Source: JANNHK01 sp031404355
GTDB lineage: Bacteria > Actinomycetota > Acidimicrobiia > IMCC26256 > PALSA-610
Direction: 5' to 3'
DNA length: 5,389 bases
Assembly (NCBI GenBank): GCA_031404355.1
Contig: JANNHK010000395.1
Coordinates: 1 to 5,389, forward strand
Shown here: positions 1 through 5,389 of the stretch, piece after piece
How the letters are laid out: each line of letters starts with the position of its first letter
Position numbering within the stretch: position 1 is the stretch's first letter
The notes under the pieces: model-generated
What the model saw: the letters and a program-made list of their open reading frames with translations, nothing else
Told to the model about the DNA's origin: nothing
Database searches by the model: none
Translations under genes and position numbers: made by a program

Positions 1-47
1 GCGCGACCACGGCGTCACAGGCGCGTCAGGAACATTACGCGGGCCGG

Positions 48-728
48 TCAGGGAAGGAGTGGACCGATGCCCTTGCCGAGCAGCACGATGCCGAACACGA
101 GGTACAGCACAGCCATGACGGTGGCGTTGTTCTGCGTGAGCCAGGCCTTCATCGAGTCGAGGGTCGGCTGCGCCCGCTCGCCGAGTACGCGGTAGAGCAC
201 GACGGGTGCGGCAACGGTGGAACTCGCAAGGAGAACGAACACGGCGACAACGACGGCGTCTTCGCTCCCCGACAAGCCGGCCTGGGCGATCGTGATCGCG
301 GCGGCAGTGCCGAACAGCAGGGTTTTCGGGTTGGCCGCGGAGAGCACGAACCCGAGCCCGAGTGCCTTGCCCGGGGTTCCGCTGTCGATGGCCTGCAGCC
401 ACTTGGGCAGGGCCACTTCGTCGTCCGGACCGGGACGATCGCGAAAGCCCTTGGCTCCGGCGGCGAGGAGCAGGAGGCCCAGCGCGAGTACGAGCACCGA
501 CACCCAGGTCGCGGGCTCTCCGCTCGATTGGTGAAGGTCCTGCGACTGCAGGATCGCGAGGACCACGACGACAACCACGGTGATGCCCGCGATCCACCCC
601 ACGAGAAACGCCGTGCTGTTCGCGGCCGCGCGTTGCGAGAACAGCATGAGGATGATGGCGATGATGGGTATAGGACTGATCGCGATGCCCAGTGCCGGTC
701 CGAGAATCTCGCCGATCGCTTCACCCAC
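48..728 (-). CDS. GAP/Sap-family (LysE-superfamily-like) integral membrane protein
   Basis: Predicted 226-residue polytopic inner-membrane protein. Hydrophobic segments lie at about residues 7-30, 38-60, 74-92, 122-148, 158-179 and 203-222. An SPIPIIAIILML stretch (18-29) in the first segment and an NPKT motif (133-136) after the central loop resemble the paired Pro motifs of LysE/RhtB-type exporters and the GAP/Sap family. In mycobacteria, members of that family help move glycopeptidolipid or sulfolipid to the cell surface; the cargo here cannot be read from sequence. I chose the GTG at 728: the open frame continues to 854, but that extension is Arg/Ala/Thr-rich, lies inside the conserved FGE C-terminus and has no family features. 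The chosen start overlaps the FGE stop by 8 nt, with a GGGG run (738-741) about 9 nt upstream as a weak ribosome site, so translational coupling is likely. Family call fairly secure; substrate unknown. Confidence 0.8.
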   Translation of the reverse strand: MGEAIGEILGPALGIAISPIPIIAIILMLFSQRAAANSTAFLVGWIAGITVVVVVVLAILQSQDLHQSSGEPATWVSVLVLALGLLLLAAGAKGFRDRPGPDDEVALPKWLQAIDSGTPGKALGLGFVLSAANPKTLLFGTAAAITIAQAGLSGSEDAVVVAVFVLLASSTVAAPVVLYRVLGERAQPTLDSMKAWLTQNNATVMAVLYLVFGIVLLGKGIGPLLP

Positions 729-1584
729 GCGAGCGATCCCCGTTCGACGCGCACCGGAAGCCGAGGTTGCCGGTCGTGCTGTCAGGTTCGTTGGCGCTGC
801 GCGCACCGACGCGGTAGCGACGGCAGTACGACGCGTGGCAAAGGTACGAACCACCGCGCATGACGTGGTGGGTGCCCGACTCGGGTCCGCCGGGGTTCTC
901 GCGCGGCGAATGTGCGTAGTACCCGGGGTCGTACCAGTCGGAGCACCACTCCCACACGTTCCCGGTCATGTTGTAGAGGCCGTAGCCGTTCGGTTCGTAC
1001 GCGGTAACCGGTGCGGTACCCAGGTGCCCGTCGGCGAGCGTGTTCTGGGTGGGAAACGTGCCCTGCCACACGTTCATGCGGTGCCCGCCGTCGGGTTCGA
1101 GGTCGTTGCCCCAGGGGAACAGCCGGCCTTCGAGGCCACCGCGTGCGGCGTACTCCCACTCGGCCTCGGTCGGGAGGCGCTTCCCGGCCCACAGCGCGTA
1201 CGCACTCGCGTCGAGCCACGACACGTGGATGACGGGGTGGTCGGACCGGTCGTCGATGTTCGACTGCGGACCCTCCGGGGTGCGCCACGTCGATCCCAAG
1301 ACCTGGCGCCACCACTGCGCGCTCGCAACCGCGCGGGTTTCCTCGAAGTCGTCGGGGAGCAAACCGCCGAACACGAACGACCAGCCGTACTCCTCGGCCG
1401 CGGTCCGATGTCCGGTCGCGGCGACGAACTCGCCGAACTCGGCGTTGGTGACCGCGGTCGCGTCGATCGAGAACGGCGCGAGCGTGACCGTGTGGACCGG
1501 TCCTTCCCCGTCGACGGGGTAGGCCCACGGGCCGTCGGTGCCCATCTCGAACGCGCCACCGGGGAGGTGTAGGTAGTCGCTCAC
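721..1584 (-). CDS. Formylglycine-generating enzyme (aerobic sulfatase-maturating enzyme, FGE/SUMF1 family)
   Basis: 287-residue cytoplasmic protein spanning one complete FGE-sulfatase domain, with no signal peptide. The family uses O2 and copper to oxidise the Cys of a CxPxR motif in type I sulfatases to formylglycine. Visible landmarks are PGGAFEMGTD (8-17), the VTNAEF motif (45-50), HPVIHVSWLDA (116-126), RLPTEAEWEYAARGG (136-150), PWGN (157-160), NGYGLYNMTGNVWEWCSDWY (199-218) and MRGGSYLCHASYCRRYR (242-258). Cys249 and Cys254 match the two copper-binding catalytic cysteines (Cys336/Cys341 in human SUMF1), so this is probably a true FGE and not one of the many cysteine-less relatives. The frame is open to 1944, but the GTG at 1584 fits best: it forms a GTGA overlap with the small upstream gene and sits just before the conserved YLHLPGG start, while the extension is low-complexity Arg/Pro/Gly. 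No sulfatase lies in the window, so the substrate must be elsewhere in the genome or be of another kind. Confidence 0.93.
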   Translation of the reverse strand: MSDYLHLPGGAFEMGTDGPWAYPVDGEGPVHTVTLAPFSIDATAVTNAEFGEFVAATGHRTAAEEYGWSFVFGGLLPDDFEETRAVASAQWWRQVLGSTWRTPEGPQSNIDDRSDHPVIHVSWLDASAYALWAGKRLPTEAEWEYAARGGLEGRLFPWGNDLEPDGGHRMNVWQGTFPTQNTLADGHLGTAPVTAYEPNGYGLYNMTGNVWEWCSDWYDPGYYAHSPRENPGGPESGTHHVMRGGSYLCHASYCRRYRVGARSANEPDSTTGNLGFRCASNGDRSRG

Positions 1585-1826
1585 GTCCCCAGTGAAGCGC
1601 GATCGCGAGCGGAGACCGAAGCCGTGCGGCGGACGTCGACCAGTTCCAGGCCCAGCGACTCGATGCGGCGCAGCAACCCGTGGAGTGCAGCCTGGTCGTC
1701 GAGGACGCCGGCCAGGACCGTCTCGACCGGAGGCACGCTCGCTTCCAGGTCGAGCTGCTCGAACTCGGCAGCCAGCGACGGTGTGAGCCGCCCCCGCAAT
1801 CGGATCTCGTAGTGGTGAGCCGACAC
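1581..1826 (-). CDS. Small conserved-looking protein of unknown function, first gene of the FGE operon
   Basis: 81 residues, GTG start, with GAGGT (complement of 1831-1835) 4 nt upstream as a reasonable ribosome site. The predicted layout is a strand (HYEIRLRGRL, 5-14), a helix (SLAAEFEQLD, 17-26), a strand (VETVLAGVL, 34-42), a helix (QAALHGLLRRIESLG, 45-59) and a strand (LELVDVRRT, 60-68), followed by a polar tail. This is a compact alpha/beta fold without transmembrane segments, signal peptide, Cys, or a metal or nucleotide motif I recognise. From memory, small proteins carrying a similar DQAALHGLL...LGLELVxVRR pattern occur in actinobacteria and other bacteria without assigned function; I could not check this. 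Its stop overlaps the FGE start by 4 nt, so the two are probably co-translated. That order could mean an accessory role for FGE or simply co-regulation. Codon pattern and spacing support a real gene. Confidence 0.75.
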   Translation of the reverse strand: MSAHHYEIRLRGRLTPSLAAEFEQLDLEASVPPVETVLAGVLDDQAALHGLLRRIESLGLELVDVRRTASVSARDRASLGT

Positions 1827-1830
1827 ACCG

Positions 1831-1835
1831 ACCTC
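1831..1835 (-). promoter_or_regulatory. Ribosome binding site of the small first operon gene
   Basis: Reading the minus strand, GAGGT is followed by 4 nt and then the GTG at 1826. It is the clearest Shine-Dalgarno-like match near any start in the left block, and it fixes this GTG over the in-frame codons downstream. An AGGAA further upstream (about 13 nt from the start) is too far away to be the primary site. Confidence 0.5.
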
Positions 1836-1886
1836 GGTTCCTCGCGACGTGCCACCCCAGCATGTCGCGCCCGCCGGGTTTCGGTA

Positions 1887-1903
1887 TCACCCCGACGGGG
1901 TGA
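1887..1903. promoter_or_regulatory. Perfect 17-bp odd palindrome, candidate operator
   Basis: TCACCCCGACGGGGTGA is an uninterrupted inverted repeat with 8-bp arms around a central A. It lies between divergent starts (GTG at 1826, minus strand, and ATG at 1938, plus strand) and overlaps the proposed -35 hexamer at 1900-1905 of the rightward promoter. Symmetry and place fit a dimeric repressor or activator site. It is not followed by a T run, so a rho-independent terminator is unlikely. No regulator gene is in the window to pair with it. Confidence 0.45.
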
Positions 1904-1928
1904 CGTTGGCGGGCTCGACTGGTATCAC
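1900..1928 (+). promoter_or_regulatory. Predicted sigma70-like promoter for the 1938-3191 membrane protein gene
   Basis: GTGACG (1900-1905; 4 of 6 matches to TTGACA) and TATCAC (1923-1928; 4 of 6 to TATAAT) are separated by exactly 17 bp. Transcription would begin near 1935-1936, only two or three bases before the ATG at 1938, giving a nearly leaderless mRNA. This agrees with the lack of a Shine-Dalgarno sequence before that ATG. Leaderless transcripts are common in actinobacteria. Box scores are moderate, so this is a prediction from spacing and position. Confidence 0.4.
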
Positions 1929-1937
1929 CCTGCTGGC

Positions 1938-3191
1938 ATGGCAACTGAAGCTCCGCGCGCCCGAACCTTCCGCCTGCCCAAGTGGGCCTTCGGAGTGCTC
2001 GTGGTCGTGACCTCGATCACGGTCGGGGTCGCGACGACCTCGACCTGGCTGCACCAAACGACAACCGACACCGACAAGTTCGTCGACAGGGTTGCGCCGG
2101 TCGCGTCGGACCCGGCCGTCGAGGCCGCGCTCGGCACCTGGGCCGCGGCGGAGCTGCGCGAGGTGGTCGACCTCGAAGGGTTCTTCGAAGACGTCTTGCC
2201 CGACAAGGGCCAAATCCTCGCGCCCGTCCTGGCCAATGCGGTCCAGGGCTTCCTCGCCGAAGAAGCGACGAAAGTGTTCGCGAGCGACGCGTTCGACCAG
2301 GTGTGGGAAACCGCGCTCACGCGCGCGCATAAGGCCGCGATGAAGGTGTTGCGGGGCGGTGGCGACAACGTCTCGGTCGAGAACGGCAAAGTCGTGCTCC
2401 ATCTCACGCCGCTGCTCAACCAGGTGCTGACGAGCGTCGAACAGCGCATCTCCGGTTTGTTCGGCAAAGACGTCGACCTTCCCGAGATCGATCCCGACGC
2501 GCCGCCGAGCGAAGCCGTCACCACGCTGGAGACCGCCCTTGGCAAGTCACTCCCGGATGACTTCGGCGAGATCGAGGTGTTCGACTCCGAGCAACTCGGC
2601 ACGATGCAGCTCGCGCTCGAATACTTCGACCGCGGTGTGGTCGTGCTGCTCGTCCTCGCAGTCGTGCTACTCGCGTTGACGATCGCGTTGGCGCCCGACC
2701 GGCGCAAAGGCGTCCTCTACCTTGCCGTCGGAATCGCGGTCGTGACCGTCGTCCAGCGGCGGCTGACGTTCGCGGGCGAGCGCGAGCTGCTCGACCAGTT
2801 CAAAGTCGAGCAGAACCGCGACGCGGCGAACGCGATCATCGACCAGATCTTCTCCAGCTATCTCGGCATCACGGCGACGATCCTCACCGTGTGTGTGGTC
2901 GCGTGGTTGGTGGCGTTCCTCGCGGGGCCGGGGCGCCTGCCCGTCGCGTTGCGCCGTTCGGTGACGAAGGTCGGCGTGACGACAGCCGACGCGGCCGACG
3001 ACGTTACCTGGCTGCGCGACCATGTGGGGCTCCTGCGGATCGGCGTGCTCGTCGCCGCGGGTCTGCTGATTCTCTTCACCGCGCTGTCATTTGTCGGTCT
3101 GCTCATCGTGGGTGTCATCGTCGGCCTCCTCGAAGCGTGGCTCGGTTTGGTGAGCCGCGGCGGGACGGACGTCAGCCCTCGAGCCAGGTGA
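1938..3191 (+). CDS. Multi-pass membrane protein of unknown function with large soluble helical domain
   Basis: 417 residues. A short basic N-terminus (RARTFRLPK) precedes a hydrophobic segment at about 16-35. Residues 40-230 are polar, helix-rich and acidic, including DTDKFVDRVAPVASDPAVEA (44-63) and NVSVENGKVVLHLTPLLNQV (144-163). Further hydrophobic segments lie at about 232-251, 257-273, 307-329 and 366-404 (the last long enough for two passes). With the basic N-terminus inside, the soluble domain would be extracytoplasmic. The arrangement (anchor, domain beginning T/DTDxFVxxVAPxAxDPAV, C-terminal membrane bundle) resembles a recurrent actinobacterial family of uncharacterised integral membrane proteins; this is recalled, not searched. 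No catalytic or transport motif is recognised. The frame is open back to 1680, but ATG at 1938 begins the plausible protein: the extension would cross the intergenic palindrome and lie antisense to the small gene. Its last 20 bp overlap the convergent ZIP gene. Confidence 0.85.
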   Translation: MATEAPRARTFRLPKWAFGVLVVVTSITVGVATTSTWLHQTTTDTDKFVDRVAPVASDPAVEAALGTWAAAELREVVDLEGFFEDVLPDKGQILAPVLANAVQGFLAEEATKVFASDAFDQVWETALTRAHKAAMKVLRGGGDNVSVENGKVVLHLTPLLNQVLTSVEQRISGLFGKDVDLPEIDPDAPPSEAVTTLETALGKSLPDDFGEIEVFDSEQLGTMQLALEYFDRGVVVLLVLAVVLLALTIALAPDRRKGVLYLAVGIAVVTVVQRRLTFAGERELLDQFKVEQNRDAANAIIDQIFSSYLGITATILTVCVVAWLVAFLAGPGRLPVALRRSVTKVGVTTADAADDVTWLRDHVGLLRIGVLVAAGLLILFTALSFVGLLIVGVIVGLLEAWLGLVSRGGTDVSPRAR

Positions 3192-3888
3192 TACCGACGG
3201 CGAACGCGAACCCGAGCGTGGTGATGAGCCCGACCTTGCGGCCCGCGTACTCGTAGGCCTCCGGCACCATCGACGTGGTGAGCATGGTGAGAATTGCGCC
3301 GCCCGCGAATGCGAGGACGAACGCGATGACGGCGGACGACGCGCCGTCGAGGAAGCCGTAACCCGCGGCCGACGACACGGCCGACGCAAGCACGATCGTG
3401 CCCCACAACGCGTAGACGCGCAGGGGCTTCCAGTTGCGCTCGAACAGACCGGTCGAAGCGGCGATCGACTCCGGGAGGTTCGACGCGAACACGGCGACCA
3501 GCATTGCGACGCCGACCTCGCCCGTGAGCAGCGTCAGTCCGATGACCGCCGATTCCGGGATGCCGTCGAGCGCGGCGCCGAGCACGATGCTCATCGGTGA
3601 CTCTTCGTCCTCCGGCCCGGTGGCTTGGCCAAACCGGCTGATGGCGACGTCGCCGAAGTAGAAGGTCAGCGCGCCGACCGCGAGTCCGAGGGTCGTGCTT
3701 CCGAGCCCGTCAGCCGTGCCGAGCGCGACTTCGACCAGTTCGAATGCCACGGCCGAGAGCAGCACACCCGACCCGAACCCCATGACGAGTCCGAGCCCAG
3801 TTTTGTGGGGCGCATGGATGTGGGCAATGACCGCACCGATGAGCAGCGACGACGCGGCGAGGGCGCCCCACATGAAGGCTTCGAGCAC
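3172..3888 (-). CDS. ZIP-family metal transporter homologue with atypical metal-site residues
   Basis: 238 residues with about eight hydrophobic segments (roughly 5-22, 31-53, 64-82, 100-121, 125-147, 158-178, 184-205, 218-236), the usual ZIP number, and a short loop containing HIHAPHK (23-29). ZIP proteins move Zn2+, Fe2+ or other divalent cations into the cytosol through sites in TM4 and TM5, usually HNxPE/D and HExPE. Here the corresponding places read ALDGIPESAVIG (106-117) and ASNLPESIA (135-143): Pro and Glu are kept (P111/E112, P139/E140), but both His are replaced (by Asp108 and Ser136) and the following Gly by Ser. A third MVPEAYE element (207-213) is also family-like. Start chosen at GTG 3888, 12 nt after the MFS stop; an ATG at 3873 (residue 6) is possible, and neither has a strong ribosome site. 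Probably co-transcribed with the MFS gene. Substrate cannot be assigned. Confidence 0.82.
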   Translation of the reverse strand: MLEAFMWGALAASSLLIGAVIAHIHAPHKTGLGLVMGFGSGVLLSAVAFELVEVALGTADGLGSTTLGLAVGALTFYFGDVAISRFGQATGPEDEESPMSIVLGAALDGIPESAVIGLTLLTGEVGVAMLVAVFASNLPESIAASTGLFERNWKPLRVYALWGTIVLASAVSSAAGYGFLDGASSAVIAFVLAFAGGAILTMLTTSMVPEAYEYAGRKVGLITTLGFAFAVGITWLEG

Positions 3889-3900
3889 GGCGTCAGTGTC

Positions 3901-5298
3901 TCAGATCGGTGCGGTCTCGGAAGTGAATTGGGTTTCCTCGCGCAGCGTTCGTTCCTCGAGGCGGAGCGCGAGCACAGTCGCGGCGACGCCGACCGGAATC
4001 GCGGCGAGGTAGACCCCGCGCAGCGCGGTGACCACGTCGTCGGTGTCTCGGATCGCTTCGTAGATCGCACTCCACGCCGCGACGCCGATGGTCGAGCCGA
4101 GAATTCGACACAGCAGCGCCGACGATGTCGCGGCGCCGATGTCGCGGAACTCGACCGAGTTCTGCAGCGCGAGCAATGACGTCTGCATCACGCAGCCGAC
4201 GCCGATACCGAGCACGGCGCCGTAGAGCGACGCGAGTGCCGGAGCCGTGCTCGTGTCGAGAGTCGTGAGCAGGCTGACGCCCGCCGTCATGATCACGCCG
4301 CCGACGATCGGCCACACGCGGTAACGACCGGTGCGTTCGACCGTGCGTCCCGCCACCAAGGTCGCGCCGGCCGTCGTGAACATGAAAGGAATCAGCAGGA
4401 GTCCCGACTCGGTCGGGCTCAGGTCGGCCACCTGCTGCCAGAACACGGGGAGGAAGAAGATTCCGGACGTGAACAGCGCACCACTTGTGAAGTTGATGCC
4501 CGCCGTCACGCGCGAGATCGAGCTGCGAAACAGGTGGAGCGGCACGATGGGCTCACGGGCGCGTCGCTCGCGCAAGAAGAACAGCACGATCAGCACGGGC
4601 GTCACGATGCCGAGCGCGAGCTGGCCGTGGAGGCTGGCAAACAGTACGATGCCGACGAGTGCCGCGGTGAGCAACGCCGCGCCGGGATAGTCGATCGAGT
4701 GCGGGATGCGCTGGTACGGGAGTTGCAGCGCAAGCACGACCATCACGATCGACACGAGCGCGAGCGGCAGGTTGATGAAGAACGCCCAGCGCCAGCTCAG
4801 CTGGTCGACGAAGATGCCACCCGCCAGCGGACCGATGAGGCTCGCGACCGCGAACAGTGCGCCCTGGTACCCGAGCCAGCGTCCGAGACTGCGGGTGGGG
4901 ACGATGTCAGCGACGACGGCCATCGCCAAGACCCCGAGACCGCCGGCGCCGATCCCTTGCAGCGCGCGGGACGCGACGAGTTGCGGCAGATTCTGCGCGG
5001 CACCGCACAACATCGATGCCGCGGTGAATAGCGTGATCGCGAACAGGTAGAGCTTCTTGCGCCCGTAGAGGTCGCCCAACTTCCCGTAGAGCGGCATCGA
5101 CGCGACCTGACCGAGCATGAACGCAGTGACGACCCAGGCCCGTTGATGTTCGCTCCCGAGGTCGCGGGCGATCGTGGGAAGTGCCGTCGCCACGATCGTG
5201 CCGTCAAGGGTGCTGACGATCATCCCGATCTGCAGCCCGACGAACACGACAACCGCCCGCCGGGCCGACACCGGCCCGTCCCGCTGGGTTTCAGTCAC
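3901..5298 (-). CDS. MFS exporter, DHA2 (EmrB/QacA-like, 14-TM) family
   Basis: 465-residue proton-driven drug or metabolite exporter of the inner membrane. Diagnostic motifs are LDGTIVATALPTIARDLG in TM1 (31-48, with the DHA2-typical Asp32), motif A GKLGDLYGRKK in loop 2-3 (72-82), RALQGIGAGG in TM4 (111-120) and the antiporter motif C GPLAGGIFVD followed by SWRWAFFINLP (156-178). The hydrophobic pattern continues to about residue 446, consistent with the 14-TM subfamily, although the length is slightly below the roughly 480-530 usual for DHA2 members and the loops near 193-250 are short. The C-terminal tail (447-465) is polar and acidic. Start is GTG 5298, 6 nt after the stop of an upstream gene; no clear ribosome site, so reinitiation from that gene is likely. 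The ZIP gene follows after 12 nt. Substrate unknown; multidrug names should not be assumed. Confidence 0.92.
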   Translation of the reverse strand: MTETQRDGPVSARRAVVVFVGLQIGMIVSTLDGTIVATALPTIARDLGSEHQRAWVVTAFMLGQVASMPLYGKLGDLYGRKKLYLFAITLFTAASMLCGAAQNLPQLVASRALQGIGAGGLGVLAMAVVADIVPTRSLGRWLGYQGALFAVASLIGPLAGGIFVDQLSWRWAFFINLPLALVSIVMVVLALQLPYQRIPHSIDYPGAALLTAALVGIVLFASLHGQLALGIVTPVLIVLFFLRERRAREPIVPLHLFRSSISRVTAGINFTSGALFTSGIFFLPVFWQQVADLSPTESGLLLIPFMFTTAGATLVAGRTVERTGRYRVWPIVGGVIMTAGVSLLTTLDTSTAPALASLYGAVLGIGVGCVMQTSLLALQNSVEFRDIGAATSSALLCRILGSTIGVAAWSAIYEAIRDTDDVVTALRGVYLAAIPVGVAATVLALRLEERTLREETQFTSETAPI

Positions 5299-5304
5299 GG
5301 GTGT

Positions 5305-5389
5305 CTAACTGCGGGACTTCTCGTACAACGCGATGAAGTCGTCGACCGGTGTGCTCGCGATCGACTCGCCGACGACGTCGAGGGCGACG
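5305..5389 (-). CDS. C-terminal fragment of an unidentified gene, cut by the window edge
   Basis: On the minus strand, an open frame enters from the window edge and ends with TAG at 5307-5305. It gives 27 complete residues beginning VALDVVGESIASTPVDDF and ending IALYEKSRS. Codons are strongly GC-ending at third positions, as in the neighbours, and the stop is 6 nt before the GTG of the MFS gene, so this is probably the preceding member of the same operon. The fragment looks soluble and helical (DDFIALYEKSR). It is too short to assign a family; a regulator or an enzyme linked to the exporter are both possible. The gene's start is outside the window. Confidence 0.55.
   Translation of the reverse strand, partial: VALDVVGESIASTPVDDFIALYEKSRS

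Larger units (their letters stand above)
1883..1930. repeat. 10-bp direct repeat GGTATCACCC in the divergent intergenic region
   Basis: GGTATCACCC occurs at 1883-1892 and again at 1921-1930 in the same orientation, 38 bp apart (between three and four helical turns). The first copy runs into a perfect palindrome; the second ends 7 bp before the ATG at 1938 and overlaps the proposed -10 box. Exact recurrence of ten bases in a 111-bp intergenic stretch is more than expected by chance and suggests a pair of binding sites for one regulator, one full and one partial. The regulator is unknown. Confidence 0.45.

Noticed and set aside
1..47. Possible terminator or gene end in the left edge after the GAP stop
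   Set aside because: No stable hairpin with a T run and no convincing open frame; too short to interpret.
580..1572. Long plus-strand open frame (330 codons) opposite the FGE and GAP genes
   Set aside because: Antisense to a well-conserved FGE domain; its product is Val/Arg/Gly/Pro-rich without domain features. It is typical of GC-rich shadow frames.
782..1855. Minus-strand open frame (357 codons) in another frame through FGE and the small gene
   Set aside because: Arg/Pro-rich translation with no recognisable motif; overlaps FGE in an alternate frame.
1680..1937. Upstream extension of the 417-residue membrane protein
   Set aside because: Antisense to the small gene and lacking hydrophobic or family-like content. 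The ATG at 1938 precedes a basic stretch and the first membrane segment as expected.
1585..1944. N-terminal extension of FGE up to 1944
   Set aside because: It would run through the small gene and the intergenic palindrome. The sequence is low-complexity Arg/Gly/Pro, and the conserved FGE domain begins right after the GTG at 1584.
1925..2707. Minus-strand open frames inside the membrane protein gene (including 1887-2402)
   Set aside because: Ser/Thr- or Arg/Asp-rich shadow translations antisense to a gene with clear membrane topology.
3187..3195. Third copy of the intergenic 9-mer (GGTGATACC, the complement of GGTATCACC)
   Set aside because: It encodes Gly-Ile-Thr in the ZIP C-terminus and has no palindrome or promoter context, so it is most likely coincidence.
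3625..4179. Plus-strand open frame across the ZIP/MFS junction
   Set aside because: Very polar Arg/Glu/Asp/Gly-rich shadow antisense to two transporter genes with clear motifs.
4534..5031. Plus-strand open frames inside the MFS gene
   Set aside because: Antisense to DHA2 motifs; translation is Arg/Asp/Glu/Gln-rich with no domain signal.

Overview
The window is GC-rich throughout. Most real genes start with GTG, genes are packed tightly, and stop/start overlaps are frequent. Together with the gene families present (a GAP/Sap-type membrane protein, an aerobic formylglycine-generating enzyme, an actinobacterial-style multi-pass membrane protein), this suggests a high-GC actinobacterium. Acidimicrobiia or a related lineage is possible, but no taxonomic marker (rRNA, ribosomal protein) is present, so this is inference. 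No RNA gene, insertion sequence, CRISPR array, phage gene or origin was seen.

Left block (minus strand, about 1826 down to 48): three genes that look translationally coupled. They are a small 81-residue protein of unknown function, a formylglycine-generating enzyme (FGE) with both active-site cysteines, and a GAP-family (LysE-superfamily-like) membrane protein. The first two overlap by 4 nt (GTGA) and the second two by 8 nt.

Centre (1827-1937): a 111-bp divergent intergenic region. It holds a perfect 17-bp odd palindrome, a 10-bp direct repeat, and a plausible sigma70-type promoter placed so that the rightward transcript would be almost leaderless. The rightward gene (1938-3191) encodes a 417-residue membrane protein with one N-terminal membrane anchor, a large soluble helical domain and a C-terminal membrane bundle. 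Its function is unknown.

Right block (minus strand, window end down to 3172): the last 27 codons of an unidentified gene, then a DHA2-type MFS exporter and a ZIP-family metal transporter homologue, spaced by 6 and 12 nt and probably one transcription unit. The ZIP gene converges on the 1938-3191 gene and their 3' ends overlap by 20 bp, leaving no room for a terminator between them.

Overall the region is a membrane and transport neighbourhood plus a sulfatase-maturation enzyme. Nothing in it is a clearly new system. The points most worth a second look are the coupled small-protein/FGE/GAP operon, the divergent control region, and the ZIP homologue lacking the usual transmembrane histidines.
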